From the NCBI GenBank assembly GCA_002703245.1, contig NZTV01000041.1, positions 1 to 48,777 of the forward strand: a DNA stretch of 48,777 bases. Direction: 5' to 3'. The position numbers and the translations under genes are program-made. This DNA is from Microbacterium sp. GTDB lineage: Bacteria > Actinomycetota > Actinomycetes > Actinomycetales > Microbacteriaceae. This document shows positions 24,395-33,143 of the stretch, piece by piece. The notes beneath the pieces were generated by a model that saw only the letters and a program-made list of their open reading frames with translations, ran no database searches and was not told where the DNA came from. The number at the start of each line of letters is the position of its first letter. The stretch's first letter is position 1.

Positions 24395-25051
24395 ATGACT
24401 CCCGCACAGCCTGAGTCGGTGCACGGCCTCGGGGATGACCCGGCGCCGCGGCAGCGGTGGCGCGTCGTCATTCCGGTCAAACCCGCGCGCCGGGGGAAGT
24501 CGCGGCTCGCGTCCGGGGCGTCGCGTGAGGGTCTGGCGCGTGCGATCGCCCTGGACACCATCGCCGCCGCGGCGGCGTGCCCGGCGGTCGCGCAGGTGTT
24601 CGTCGTCACCGACGACGCAGGCCTGCCGCTGCCCGCCGCCGACATCCCCGGCCTTCGGTTCGTCGCCGAGGAGGAGGCACACGGCCTCGACGCGGCGATC
24701 GCGCTAGGCATGGCGGCAGCGGGAACGGACTCGCACCGCGCCGCGCTCCTGGGCGATCTTCCGGCCCTCCGACCCGACGACCTCGCCGCAGCGCTCGCCG
24801 CCGCCACTGTGCATCCGCGCGCCGTCGTCGCAGACACCGAAGGCACCGGCTCGACGCTGGTGACCGCGACGGCAGGGGAGGAATGGACATCGGCCTTCGG
24901 TGAGGAATCCTTCGCGCGTCACCTCGAGATGGGGTGCGTGGCGATCACCATCCCGCGCGATTCGACCGTCCGTCGAGACGTGGATACACCGGAGCAGCTG
25001 GAAACCGCTGCCGCCCTCGGCGTCGGCCCGCGCACCGCTGCCCTTCTGTAG
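24395..25051 (+). CDS. cofC: 2-phospho-L-lactate (phosphoenolpyruvate) guanylyltransferase
   Basis: A 218-residue MobA-like nucleotidyltransferase of the CofC/FbiD family, which joins GTP to 2-phospholactate or phosphoenolpyruvate to give the donor for CofD. WRVVIPVKPARRGKSRLA carries the nucleotide-binding lysines, VFVVTDD and GDLPALRPDDLAAAL contain the metal-binding acids, and DTEGTGSTLVTA and DVDTPEQLE are typical late motifs. The reading frame is open upstream through the end of fgd; I chose the ATG 112 bases after fgd because it gives family length. A ribosome binding site is weak (AAGAGG). Also called fbiD in mycobacteria. Confidence 0.88.
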   Translation: MTPAQPESVHGLGDDPAPRQRWRVVIPVKPARRGKSRLASGASREGLARAIALDTIAAAAACPAVAQVFVVTDDAGLPLPAADIPGLRFVAEEEAHGLDAAIALGMAAAGTDSHRAALLGDLPALRPDDLAAALAAATVHPRAVVADTEGTGSTLVTATAGEEWTSAFGEESFARHLEMGCVAITIPRDSTVRRDVDTPEQLETAAALGVGPRTAALL

Positions 25052-25110
25052 CTGCTGCAGACCACCGACGCGCCGACGCCGGTCCGTCACGTCTGTCACC
25101 CCGCACCCGC

Positions 25111-25188
25111 GTGCCGTAACTCAGGCTCAGGGCGCCGGAATCAGCCTTCCCGGGCTGCTGCACACCTCCACAGCCTGAATTGAGGCAC
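25111..25188. repeat. Palindromic repeat, family C (single copy)
   Basis: The arms GTGCCGTAACTCAGGCT (25111-25127) and AGCCTGAATTGAGGCAC (25172-25188) are inverted with 14 of 17 positions matching and lie 44 bases apart. The layout resembles family A but the sequence differs. It fills most of the 173-base gap between the convergent cofC and TauE genes and may serve as a terminator for both. Confidence 0.6.
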
Positions 25189-25224
25189 ATGGGGCGACGG
25201 AGACAGCTGCGGGTCAGGCCCGGC

Positions 25225-25971
25225 TCAGAACAGAAGGTAGACGGCCCCGACCACCGTGAAGACGATCACCAGGCGCTCGAAGAGGCGCTGGTCGAGGCGA
25301 TTCGCCCACCAGCGGCCGAGCAGCGCGCCGATCACCACGAGTGGCACCAGGATCGCATCGATCACAAGACCGGCCGGGGTGATGATGCCCAGTCCGATCG
25401 AGAACGGCAGCTTCGTGATGTTCACGAGGAAGAAGAACCAGGCCGCGGTTCCGAGGAACTCCTTCACCGCGAACCGTGAGGCCAGGAAATACATCGACAT
25501 CACCGGTCCCGCGGCGTTGGCCACCATCGTCGTGAAGCCCCCGAGCGTGCCGTAACCGGCCGCGGCCACACGATGAGAACCGGTCCCGGCGACAGCGGGC
25601 GCGAACCGGCGTCGGAGCAGGGTGAACGCGACGACGGCGAGGAGGATGACGCCGATGACACGGCTGACCCACTCGTCGTCGGCGAACGCGAGGAACACCG
25701 CACCGAGCAGGAGTCCGACCAGCACCGCCGGCGCGAGCCGCAGGAGCGCCTTCCAGTTCGCGTCACGCCGATAGGCGACGATCGCGAACAGATCGGCCAC
25801 GATCAGGAGAAGCAGCAGCGTCCCGGTGGACTCGCGGGCGGGGAGCACCGCGGCGAAGATCGCGACCGACAGGGTGTTCACCCCGGGGATCGCGGTCTTG
25901 GAGACACCGACGACGAAGGCCGAGAACGCGAGGAGGAGCCACGCCCAGACGGCGAGGTCGGGGACCGTCAC
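25225..25971 (-). CDS. TauE/SafE family membrane exporter
   Basis: A 248-residue membrane protein with about eight helices of the TauE/SafE (DUF81) family, which moves sulfite, sulfonates or small organic acids. VGVSKTAIPG near the N-terminus and GTLGGFTTMVANAAGPVMSMYFLA at the start of the second half are the paired family repeats. The GTG start overlaps the cofD stop by 4 bases (GTGA). Translational coupling to cofD suggests a job connected with F420 or its precursors, or it may just be a convenient location; the substrate is unknown. Confidence 0.88.
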   Translation of the reverse strand: MTVPDLAVWAWLLLAFSAFVVGVSKTAIPGVNTLSVAIFAAVLPARESTGTLLLLLIVADLFAIVAYRRDANWKALLRLAPAVLVGLLLGAVFLAFADDEWVSRVIGVILLAVVAFTLLRRRFAPAVAGTGSHRVAAAGYGTLGGFTTMVANAAGPVMSMYFLASRFAVKEFLGTAAWFFFLVNITKLPFSIGLGIITPAGLVIDAILVPLVVIGALLGRWWANRLDQRLFERLVIVFTVVGAVYLLF

Positions 25972-26978
25972 ACGCGTGCCTGTGCGAGTGCGGCCTCGAC
26001 GATGTCGGCCGACCGGGTCGGGTCGGTCATCCAGAGCGGCCGCGCGTGCGCGGTCAGTCCGATGGCTTCGACCGTCTCGATCGCGTCGGCGTCCTCCTCG
26101 GCGACCAGCCAGGCGTCCAACACCCCCTCGTCCCGACGGCTGCCGTAGAGCCCGGCGACGCCGACGGCGGAGGTCTCCACCCCGATCGCGCCGAGACACA
26201 CGTCGGCCATGCCGCGCACGACCCGCCCGCCGATGATGGGAGACACGCCCACGACGGGGGCCGACGTCTGCCGCAGGGCCGAGCGGATGCCCGGAACCGC
26301 CAGGATCGGGCCGATCGACACGACAGGGTTCGACGGGGCGATCAGCACCACGTCGGCCTCGGCGATCGCCTCGGCGACACCGGGCGCGGGCGCGGCAGCC
26401 TCGATCCCGGGGTTGTCGAAGGCCAGCGGCGGCAACGTCGCACGGTGCCGCGTCCACCACTCCTGGAAGTGCATCGACCGCGGCCCCCGGTCGGGGTCAT
26501 CGACGGTCACGACCGTGTCAACCTCGGCGTCGGTCATCGGCAGGAGTCGGGCGCCGAGATCCCACCGGGTCGCCATCCTCTCCAGCACACCGGTAGGGGT
26601 CGCCCCTTCCCGGAGCCAGCCGGTGCGAGCCAGGTGGGTACCCAGGTCGAGGTCGCCGAGGGTGAACCAGGGCCACCCGACGCCCCAGGCCTGCAGTTCG
26701 GCGTTGACCCGCTCGGAGTCGTCCTGTCGGCCCCACCCCCGCGCGGTGTCGTTGACGCCTGCGAGCGCGTAGGTGATCGAATCGACGTCCGGCTGGAGGC
26801 GCACCCCCGACAGCCACAGGTCGTCGCCGGTGTTGACGACGACGGTGAGGTGGTCGGTGGATGCGGTGATGCCACGCCGACGTAGCGCTTCACGCGCTCC
26901 GAGGACGAACTTCGAACCACCGACACCCCCGGCGAGCACCACGATGCGCGGCGTCACGCCGCTTCCGGAACCGCCCAC
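25968..26978 (-). CDS. cofD: 2-phospho-L-lactate transferase CofD (FbiA)
   Basis: A 336-residue enzyme that transfers the phospholactyl (or phosphoenolpyruvyl) group from the GDP-activated donor to FO, giving F420-0 or dehydro-F420-0. Key motifs are VVLAGGVGGSKFVLGA near the N-terminus, VVNTGDDLWLSGVRLQPDVDSITYALAG with the FO- and metal-binding acids, IAPSNPVVSIGPIL, and SPIIGGRVVRG. Length and motifs are complete. The GTG used lies 2 bases after the hemD stop; a second GTG 21 bases on, with GGAAG before it, is an equally good start. It completes the F420-0 steps with fbiC and cofC; the glutamyl ligase gene (cofE/fbiB) is not in the window. Confidence 0.93.
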   Translation of the reverse strand: MGGSGSGVTPRIVVLAGGVGGSKFVLGAREALRRRGITASTDHLTVVVNTGDDLWLSGVRLQPDVDSITYALAGVNDTARGWGRQDDSERVNAELQAWGVGWPWFTLGDLDLGTHLARTGWLREGATPTGVLERMATRWDLGARLLPMTDAEVDTVVTVDDPDRGPRSMHFQEWWTRHRATLPPLAFDNPGIEAAAPAPGVAEAIAEADVVLIAPSNPVVSIGPILAVPGIRSALRQTSAPVVGVSPIIGGRVVRGMADVCLGAIGVETSAVGVAGLYGSRRDEGVLDAWLVAEEDADAIETVEAIGLTAHARPLWMTDPTRSADIVEAALAQARV

Positions 26979-26980
26979 GC

Positions 26981-27775
26981 TCAGGGCGCGTACTCGTCGG
27001 CCGGGATCGGGATCGGGAACCGCGAGACGGCGTCGAGCAACGCCTCCACCGATTGCACCTCGGCGATCACGTCGACCAGCAGGCCGGCGCGCTTGGCATC
27101 TTTCGCCGTGCGGGGTCCGATCGCCGCGATGATCGTCGTGTCGGGGATGACCTCGAACTGCTCACGGACCTGATCGGCGACCGATCCGCTCGTGATCAGG
27201 ATCGCGTTGATGCGGCCGGAGCGGACGTCTTCGACGACCTTCTCGGACGCCGGAACACCCACGGTGCGGTAGGCGACGACGCTGCGCACGTGGTGGCCGG
27301 CTTCGACGAGCATGCGGGTGAGCACCGGCTTGGCGATCTCGCTTCGCAGCGTGAGCACCTGCCGCGGTTCGGGCTCGGCGGCGATCATCTGCTCGGCCAT
27401 ACCCGCGGCGGAGTTGTCGCGTTCGGGCACGAGATCGACTTTGTAGCCGACCGCGTTCAGCGCCGCCGCAGTGGTCTCGCCGACCGCGGCGATCTTCGTG
27501 GTCGCGGGGATCTTCGCACGGTACGCGTAGAGCACGTCGACCGTTGTCGCGCTGGTGACCGTCAGCCAGTCGAAAGCCCCGTCGGCGAGGTCGGCGAGGG
27601 ACTGCTCGAGGGTGGCCTGGTCTGTCGAGGGGGCGAAGTTGATCAGCGGCGCGATGACCGGTGTACCGCCGCTGCGGCGGATGGTGGCGGCGACGCCGTC
27701 GCCCCACGGTCCTCCGCGGGGCACGAGCAGCCGCCATCCCGTGAGGGGCTTGGGCTGCGGTGAAGTGTGGTTCAT
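26981..27775 (-). CDS. hemD: Uroporphyrinogen-III synthase (HemD)
   Basis: A 264-residue cytosolic enzyme that closes hydroxymethylbilane to uroporphyrinogen III in tetrapyrrole synthesis. The family has few invariant residues. Visible here are the two-domain pattern with LLVPRGGPWGDGVAATIRRSGG, DWLTVTSATTVDVLY, IAAVGETTAAALNAVGYKVDLVPERDNSAAGMAEQM, VVAYRTVG, and ILITSGSVADQV with AAIGPRTAKDAKRAG. Those last repeats are characteristic. It heads the cofD-TauE operon with a 2-base gap to cofD; a heme gene leading an F420 operon is odd. The reading frame is open upstream, but the ATG at MNHTS gives family length. Confidence 0.85.
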   Translation of the reverse strand: MNHTSPQPKPLTGWRLLVPRGGPWGDGVAATIRRSGGTPVIAPLINFAPSTDQATLEQSLADLADGAFDWLTVTSATTVDVLYAYRAKIPATTKIAAVGETTAAALNAVGYKVDLVPERDNSAAGMAEQMIAAEPEPRQVLTLRSEIAKPVLTRMLVEAGHHVRSVVAYRTVGVPASEKVVEDVRSGRINAILITSGSVADQVREQFEVIPDTTIIAAIGPRTAKDAKRAGLLVDVIAEVQSVEALLDAVSRFPIPIPADEYAP

Positions 27776-27898
27776 TCGGGGGCTCTCGTCGATGCACGAG
27801 TCGGCCGCCCGGGCGTTCGAGCAGCCGACGGGCGGAACGAATCCGGGTTTCGGGCTCGCGCCGTCGGCAGCAATCGCACCATTGCACTGCCTGTCCAG

Positions 27899-27904
27899 AG
27901 CATA
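27899..27904 (-). promoter_or_regulatory. Candidate -10 box of the hemD-cofD-TauE operon
   Basis: TATGCT on the minus strand, about 124 bases before the hemD ATG. It is the best -10 match in the 227-base gap between hemD and the DUF3618 gene; the -35 is not clear. Confidence 0.35.
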
Positions 27905-27962
27905 CCCCGCTGAGTGAATGCCGGGAACGGGGTCGCCGACCGATGCCACACCGTGACCTTCG

Positions 27963-27982
27963 CCGTTCCGGTGAGGGAACGG
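27963..27982. terminator. Terminator hairpin after the YtxH/holin/DUF3618 operon
   Basis: CCGTTCC-GGTGAG-GGAACGG is a perfect 7-base-pair stem starting 20 bases after the DUF3618 stop on the minus strand. Longer arms of the form CGCTGAGTGAA / TTCACTCGGCG surround it. There is no T-run. Confidence 0.5.
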
Positions 27983-28002
27983 TTCACTCGGCGGTGTCGC
28001 CG

Positions 28003-28275
28003 TCAGCGCGTGTACAGCCGGACCAGGCCCCACACGCCGATACCGATCGCGACCGCGCCGGCGACGACGAGCGTCGCCGCTGCGGCGGGGTTGCGCTGGC
28101 TGAAGGCGCGTGCGTCGGTGATCGTGCGGTCGGTGGCCACCGCGACGCGGCGCGGCACGTTCGCCTTCTCTTCGATCGCCAGGAGCGCGGCTTTCAATTC
28201 GGCGCGGGCACTCTCGACGGGGTCGTCGATGCCGAGCGGGACGGCGGTGCGGGGCAGCGGAGCGTTAGAGCTCAT
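28003..28275 (-). CDS. DUF3618 domain protein
   Basis: A 90-residue protein with the DUF3618 pattern: DPVESARAELKAALLAIEEKANVPRRVAVATDRTI is a long amphipathic helix, followed by NPAAAATLVVAGAVAIGIGVWGLVRL, one membrane helix near the C-terminus. The family is widespread in actinobacteria and is usually encoded with a holin-X protein and a YtxH-like protein, as here. Function is not established; cell-envelope stress is the usual guess. Its ATG overlaps the holin-like stop by 11 bases. Confidence 0.88.
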   Translation of the reverse strand: MSSNAPLPRTAVPLGIDDPVESARAELKAALLAIEEKANVPRRVAVATDRTITDARAFSQRNPAAAATLVVAGAVAIGIGVWGLVRLYTR

Positions 28276-28666
28276 CGCGGACTTCCTTCACATCCTGGGC
28301 GATGGACTGGACGGGGTTCTGGCGCTTGACCAGGCGGCGGAAGCGGAGCAGGCCGAGAAGGGCGAGGATGATCGCGATCAGCAGCATCGCGAAGAACACC
28401 ACGAGCGCCGACAGCCACACCGGCCACCACGACGACAGTCCGGCGATGGCCCACGCGCCGAGGGCGGGGACCGACCAGAACAGCACGAACAGGGCCGCGA
28501 CCATCCACAGCGCGCCCCAGCCGCCGTCCTTCGCGGTGCGGGCGAGCCAGGTCTTGGCGGCGTCGACCTCGGCGATCACGAGCGCGCGGACGAGCTCGGG
28601 GATCTCACCGACCAGGGTCAGGAGGCTGTCGTCCGCACGGTCGCGGAATCCACGGGGTGTCGACAT
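28265..28666 (-). CDS. Holin-X family (holin superfamily III) membrane protein
   Basis: A 133-residue protein. After RADDSLLTLVGEIPELVRALVIAEVDAAKTWL, a conserved amphipathic helix, there are two membrane helices (WGALWMVAALFVLFWSVPALGAWAIAGL and WLSALVVFFAMLLIAIILALLGLL) and a short basic, then acidic tail. This is the actinobacterial holin-X pattern. Despite the name these are chromosomal envelope proteins and there are no phage genes nearby. I chose the ATG at MSTPRG, one base after the YtxH stop; a GTG three codons upstream is possible. Confidence 0.85.
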   Translation of the reverse strand: MSTPRGFRDRADDSLLTLVGEIPELVRALVIAEVDAAKTWLARTAKDGGWGALWMVAALFVLFWSVPALGAWAIAGLSSWWPVWLSALVVFFAMLLIAIILALLGLLRFRRLVKRQNPVQSIAQDVKEVRDEL

Positions 28667-28667
28667 G

Positions 28668-29048
28668 TCAGGCACCGCCGGAATCGACCGTCACCTCGCC
28701 GTCGTCGACGGCGTCCTTCACGGCCTTGGCGGAGGTCTTGGCGGCCTTCTGCAGGTCGCTTTCGGACTTCTCACCCGTCTCCAGCGCGGCGTCGAGTCGC
28801 TCGCCGGGCGTGCCCTTGGTGGTGGCGGCCTTGGTGACCTTCACCGCCGTGTCCCACACGGTGCTGGGAAGGGCCGCGGCGCTGGACTTCGCGAAGTCCT
28901 TCACCTTGTCGACCTGCTTCTGCACCGGGGCGGTGTTCCAGAGGTTGTCGGCCTGGGTCTTGATCTGCTCGTAACGCTCGCGGCCGGCGCGCGTGCCGAG
29001 GACGTAGCCCACGGTCAGTCCGATGACGAGTCCTACCTTGCCCCTCAT
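28668..29048 (-). CDS. YtxH-like small membrane-anchored protein
   Basis: A 126-residue protein with one N-terminal hydrophobic segment (VGLVIGLTVGYVLGTRAGRERYEQIK), the YtxH-style glycine-rich anchor, followed by a long, Ala/Lys/Asp-rich, probably helical tail (about 30-126) with KVKDFAKSSAAALPSTVWDTAVKV. TGAGGAGA lies before the ATG as ribosome binding site. It is the first gene of a three-gene operon with holin-X and DUF3618 proteins. Homologues link to general stress; the molecular role is unknown. Confidence 0.82.
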   Translation of the reverse strand: MRGKVGLVIGLTVGYVLGTRAGRERYEQIKTQADNLWNTAPVQKQVDKVKDFAKSSAAALPSTVWDTAVKVTKAATTKGTPGERLDAALETGEKSESDLQKAAKTSAKAVKDAVDDGEVTVDSGGA

Positions 29049-29147
29049 GGGGTCTCCTCACGATCGTTGGAGATGCTGGTCGCTTCCAGGGTAGCGATGT
29101 ATGCCCGCGTCGGCATCCCGGGGTTGACATCCGCGGGCTCACCCCCT

Positions 29148-30641
29148 TCAGACGGGCGTGTCTCCGTCCCCCACATCCGCGATGGTCTCGAACAGCGCGG
29201 ACCGCCGCACGCGGTCGGTTTCGCGTCGCGCGTCCGGCACGACCTGGGCGAGCCCCGTGCCGGCCAGCCACGCCCCGACGACCGCGAGCCCGGGAACGGC
29301 GGCGACGGCGCGACGCACGGACGCGACCTCGGCCGCACGCCCGAGGGCCGAACCCGGCTGTGCCTGGGCGTAGCGCTCCCGCACCGCACCGCGCAGGCTG
29401 TCGGCGGGCAACGGCACGCCGAGCATCGCCGAAGCCTCCTTCAGCGCGAGCGCGGCGGCCCCCGCCTCGTCGAGGCCCTCGGTGACCGGGGGCTCGCCCT
29501 GCGCGCCGAACGACACCCGCACGACGTGGCGACCTTCGGCGGCTCGGGCCACCCACGGCCACTTCGCCGTCGAGTGGGTGAGCGCCTTGGCGGTGTACGA
29601 ACCGGGCACGGTCAGCGTGCCACTGCCCCGCGGGGCCGAATCCAGCTCGCGCGCGTCGAGGACCATGGTGACCACCTCGACGACCGGGGCGGGCCCCGGC
29701 TCGCGCGCGAGATCGGGCACCGTGCCGGCGAGCAGTGCCCGGGCGGTGTCCTCCGGTGTCGCCATGATCAGCAGGTCGGCCTCGAACACCGCGTCCCGCG
29801 GCTCCGCTTCCGGGTCGGCCAGCGTCGCCGTCACGTTCCAGGCCTCGGCGTCGCGGGCGACGGCGGTGACGTGCGCACCGGCGGTCAGCGTCGCATCAAG
29901 GTCGACGAGGCGGGCCACAAGCGCGTCGACCAGGGTCGACATCCCTCCCACCAGGCCCTCGACCGCCGCGCCCGGTTTGGCCTCCGGCTCGCCGCGCAGT
30001 TGCGTGACCGCGCCGGTGAGCGAACCGGTGCGGGTGAGCGCGGCGTTCAGCCCCGGGGCCGCGACATCCGCGTCGATGTCGTCGGGCCGGGCCGAGTACA
30101 CACCCGTCGTGACCGGGGAGACGAGCCTGTCGAGCACCTTCTGCCCCAGTCGCGTGCGCACGAGTCGGCCGAGGCTGTGCTCGTGGCCGATGGTCAGCGG
30201 CGGACGCAGCCTGTCGAGGTAGGCGCGCCATGCCCCACTCCACCCGATGACGCGGCGCACATCCGGCGCCCACGGGTTCGCGGGGATCCCGAGCACGCCC
30301 CCGGTGGGCAGCGGCGCAGCGCCCACCCCCGGGATACCCACGAGCCATGCGCCCCCCGCGGCGGGTGATGTCACGCGATCCTCGAGGCCGAGCTCGTCCA
30401 GGAGTGCGCGCACCGCACCCCCGCGGGTGGCGTAGCTCTCCGCCCCCGTGTCGAGTCGGATGCCGGCGACCTGCGCGGTGCGGATGGCGCCGCCGGGGCG
30501 GTCCGCCCCCTCGAGCACCGTCACCTGCATCCCGACCTTCGCGCACTCCAGCGCGGCCACGAGGCCGGCGACACCGCCGCCGACCACCACCACGCGGGTG
30601 TCGTGGGCGTGGGAAACCAGCTCGTCGAACTCCTGGGTCAC
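29148..30641 (-). CDS. hemY: Coproporphyrinogen/protoporphyrinogen oxidase (HemY/CgoX family)
   Basis: A 497-residue FAD enzyme of heme synthesis. The N-terminal Rossmann motif is VVVVGGGVAGLVAALECAKVG, followed by VLEGADRPGGAIRT and LDTGAESYATRGGAVRALLDELGL. The C-terminal GLAVVGAWLAGTGLAQVVPDARR is the second FAD-contacting segment. In actinobacteria this family oxidises coproporphyrinogen III to coproporphyrin III (CgoX). I chose the GTG at 30641 because a strong GGGAGGATGGAGG stands before it; an upstream start would add 12 residues. No other heme genes adjoin, though hemD lies 1.4 kb away on the same strand. Confidence 0.9.
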   Translation of the reverse strand: MTQEFDELVSHAHDTRVVVVGGGVAGLVAALECAKVGMQVTVLEGADRPGGAIRTAQVAGIRLDTGAESYATRGGAVRALLDELGLEDRVTSPAAGGAWLVGIPGVGAAPLPTGGVLGIPANPWAPDVRRVIGWSGAWRAYLDRLRPPLTIGHEHSLGRLVRTRLGQKVLDRLVSPVTTGVYSARPDDIDADVAAPGLNAALTRTGSLTGAVTQLRGEPEAKPGAAVEGLVGGMSTLVDALVARLVDLDATLTAGAHVTAVARDAEAWNVTATLADPEAEPRDAVFEADLLIMATPEDTARALLAGTVPDLAREPGPAPVVEVVTMVLDARELDSAPRGSGTLTVPGSYTAKALTHSTAKWPWVARAAEGRHVVRVSFGAQGEPPVTEGLDEAGAAALALKEASAMLGVPLPADSLRGAVRERYAQAQPGSALGRAAEVASVRRAVAAVPGLAVVGAWLAGTGLAQVVPDARRETDRVRRSALFETIADVGDGDTPV

Positions 30642-30721
30642 CCCTCCATCCTCCCCGACCTGGACGCGTTCGCACATCTGTGCGCACTGTCGCGGATGTG
30701 CGCGGGTGGGATGATGAGTCC

Positions 30722-31288
30722 ATGGACCTTCGCATCACCGGCGACGAGGCGGCCGATCGGCTGCTCTCGGACGACCCACTGGCTCTTCTCATCGGGATGC
30801 TGCTCGACCAGCAGGTGGCGATGGAGGTCGCGTTCGCCGGTCCAGCGAAGATCCGCGACCGCGTCGGGACGATCGATGCGCGCGCCCTCGCCGCCTACGA
30901 TCCCGACGCGTTCGCCTCGGCGTTCTCGCAGGCCCCGGCCGTGCACCGCTTCCCCGGCTCGATGGCCGGTCGTGTGCAGGCGCTGTGTCAGACGGTGACG
31001 GACATGTGGGGTGGGGATGCCGCGGCCATCTGGACCCAGGGGGATCCCGACGGTGCCACCGTCCTCAATCGCCTCACGTCGCTACCGGGATTCGGCGAGC
31101 AGAAGTCGAAGATCTTCCTCGCCCTGCTCGGCAAGCAGTACGGATACGACGGCGCCGGCTGGCGGGAAGCCGCGGGTGCCTACGGCGACGAGGGCGCGTA
31201 CCGCAGCGTCGCCGACATCACCTCGCCGGAGTCGCTGACGAAGGTGCGCGAGTACAAGCGCGCCATGAAGGCGGAGGCGAAGAAGTGA
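30722..31288 (+). CDS. HhH-GPD-type base-excision DNA repair family protein
   Basis: A 188-residue protein with the actinobacterial 'HhH-GPD-type base excision DNA repair' pattern. LLSDDPLALLIGMLLDQQVAMEVAFAGP is the opening helix pair, and LTSLPGFGEQKSKIFLALLGKQYG is the helix-hairpin-helix. The catalytic Asp region of true glycosylases is not obvious, so enzymatic activity is uncertain. The ATG is at MDLRITG. The stop overlaps the next start by 4 bases (GTGA), so the pair is coupled. Confidence 0.85.
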   Translation: MDLRITGDEAADRLLSDDPLALLIGMLLDQQVAMEVAFAGPAKIRDRVGTIDARALAAYDPDAFASAFSQAPAVHRFPGSMAGRVQALCQTVTDMWGGDAAAIWTQGDPDGATVLNRLTSLPGFGEQKSKIFLALLGKQYGYDGAGWREAAGAYGDEGAYRSVADITSPESLTKVREYKRAMKAEAKK

Positions 31289-31707
31289 AGAGGACCGACG
31301 GCAGCGTCGCGTCGTTCATCGCGGAGGTCACCCCCGCGAAGCGGCAACGCGACGCGCACGCCCTGGTGGACATGATGCGTGAGATCAGCGGTCGCGAACC
31401 CGCCCTGTGGGGCACGATCGTCGGGTTCGGCAGGTGCCACTACCGCTACCCCACCGGCAACGAAGGCGATATGCCCGTGTTGGCGTTCGCGCCACGCAAG
31501 ACCGCGTCGACGATCTACCTCGACTCGATCGAGGCGCACGAGCAGGCGTTGGCAGAGCTCGGTCCCCACTCGAGTGGGGTCGGATGCCTGTACATCAAAG
31601 ACCTCGAGCAGGTCGACGAGGCGGTACTCCGCGGCATCCTGGAGCGCACTCTCGCCTACGTCGAAGGTGGCGGCGGCGAGTACGCCCGCATCACCGTCAT
31701 CGACTGA
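31285..31707 (+). CDS. DUF1801 domain protein
   Basis: A 140-residue soluble protein with the DUF1801 signature: SVASFIAEVTPAKRQRDAHALVDMMREISG, then LWGTIVGFGRCHYRYPTGNEGD, then VLAFAPRKTASTIYLD. The family folds like YdhG and has no established activity. It is translationally coupled to the HhH-GPD gene through a GTG that overlaps its stop. A 24-base GC hairpin follows the stop at once. Confidence 0.88.
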   Translation: MKRTDGSVASFIAEVTPAKRQRDAHALVDMMREISGREPALWGTIVGFGRCHYRYPTGNEGDMPVLAFAPRKTASTIYLDSIEAHEQALAELGPHSSGVGCLYIKDLEQVDEAVLRGILERTLAYVEGGGGEYARITVID

Positions 31708-31731
31708 GCCCCGCTCCCACCCCTGCGGGGC
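31708..31731. terminator. Bidirectional terminator hairpin
   Basis: GCCCCGC and GCGGGGC form a perfect 7-base-pair stem with a 10-base loop, in the 47-base gap between the convergent DUF1801 and glyS genes. No T-run. Confidence 0.55.
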
Positions 31732-31754
31732 GGATGCGGGGCCGGAGGCGGTGG

Positions 31755-33143
31755 TCAGGCCCCGCGGAGACGCTCGCCGAGATAGGCGTCGAGCTGGTCG
31801 AGCGCGACCCGCTCCTGCGCCATCGTGTCGCGGTCACGCACGGTCACGGCACGGTCCTCGAGCGAGTCGAAGTCGACCGTGACGCACAACGGTGTGCCGA
31901 TCTCGTCCTGACGGCGGTAGCGGCGACCGATCGCCCCGGCGTCGTCGAAGTCGGTGTTCCATCCGTGCGCACGAACCCGATCGGCGACCTCGCGTGCCAA
32001 CGGCGACAGCTTCTCGTTGCGCGACAACGGCAACACGGCCACCTTCACGGGGGCCAGACGCGGATCCAGACCGAGAACCGTGCGCGTGTCGGTGCCACCC
32101 TTCGCATTGGGCGCCTCCTCCTCGCGATAGGCGTCGACGAGGAAGGCCATCATGGCGCGGGTGAGGCCGAACGACGGTTCGATGACGTACGGGATGTACT
32201 TCTCCCCCGAGGCCTGGTCGAAGAAGGTCAGGCTCTGCCCCGACGCCTCGGTGTGGCTCTTCAGGTCGTAGTCGGTCCGGTTGGCGATACCCATCAGCTC
32301 GCCCCATTCCTTGCCCGGGAAGCCGAAGCGGTATTCGACGTCGATCGTGCCGGCCGAGTAGTGCGCGCGGTCGTCTTCGGGAACGTCGAAGCGCCGCATG
32401 TTGTCGGGGTCCACGCCGAGGTCGATGAACCAGCTCCAGCAGGCCTCGACCCAGTGGTCGAACCACTCGCCGGCCTCGTCCGGGGCGGTGAAGAACTCGA
32501 TCTCCATCTGCTCGAACTCGCGGGTGCGGAAGATGAAGTTCCCCGGGGTGATCTCGTTGCGGAACGCCTTGCCCACCTGGCCGATCCCGAACGGCGGCTT
32601 CTTGCGGCTCGCGGTGAGCACGTTGGAGAAGTTCACGAAGATGCCCTGCGCCGTCTCGGGACGCAGGAAGTGCAGGCCTGATTCGTCGTCGACGACGCCG
32701 AGATACGACTTCACCAGTCCCGAGAACGCCTTCGGCTCCGTATAGCGCCCCTTCGTCCCGCAGTTGGGGCAGGGCACGTCGGCCAGACCGTTCTCGGCGG
32801 CACGCCCCTTCCGCGCCTGGAAGTCCTCGATGAGGTTGTCGGCGCGGAACCGCTTGTGGCACTGCAGGCACTCCACCAGCGGGTCGGTGAAGGTCGCGAC
32901 GTGCCCGGAGGCCTCCCAGACGCGCTTGGGCAGGATGATCGACGAATCCAACCCCACCATGTCGCCGCGACCGCGGACGAAGGTCTGCCACCACTGGCGG
33001 CGGATGTTCTCCTTCAGCTCGGTGCCGAGAGGACCGTAGTCCCACGCCGACCGCGACCCGCCGTAGATCTCGCCCGCTTGGAAGACGAACCCGCGATGAC
33101 GGGCGAGGGCGATGACTTTGTCGAGACGGGACTGCTCGGCCAC
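31755..33143 (-). CDS. glyS: Glycine--tRNA ligase (single-chain, dimeric type)
   Basis: A 462-residue class II aminoacyl-tRNA synthetase of the alpha2 type found in actinobacteria. The opening [32 protein letters not shown] is diagnostic. A zinc-binding set is visible (CLQCHKRF and [10 protein letters not shown]). Motif 2 is [25 protein letters not shown], and [10 protein letters not shown] is motif 3. The anticodon-binding domain follows ([20 protein letters not shown]). It lies alone with its own promoter. It attaches glycine to tRNA-Gly and is expected to be essential. Confidence 0.96.
   Translation of the reverse strand: MAEQSRLDKVIALARHRGFVFQAGEIYGGSRSAWDYGPLGTELKENIRRQWWQTFVRGRGDMVGLDSSIILPKRVWEASGHVATFTDPLVECLQCHKRFRADNLIEDFQARKGRAAENGLADVPCPNCGTKGRYTEPKAFSGLVKSYLGVVDDESGLHFLRPETAQGIFVNFSNVLTASRKKPPFGIGQVGKAFRNEITPGNFIFRTREFEQMEIEFFTAPDEAGEWFDHWVEACWSWFIDLGVDPDNMRRFDVPEDDRAHYSAGTIDVEYRFGFPGKEWGELMGIANRTDYDLKSHTEASGQSLTFFDQASGEKYIPYVIEPSFGLTRAMMAFLVDAYREEEAPNAKGGTDTRTVLGLDPRLAPVKVAVLPLSRNEKLSPLAREVADRVRAHGWNTDFDDAGAIGRRYRRQDEIGTPLCVTVDFDSLEDRAVTVRDRDTMAQERVALDQLDAYLGERLRGA

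Noticed and set aside
28265..28666. Phage lysis gene (holin)
   Set aside because: Holin-X proteins with YtxH and DUF3618 partners are ordinary chromosomal envelope genes; no phage genes are nearby.
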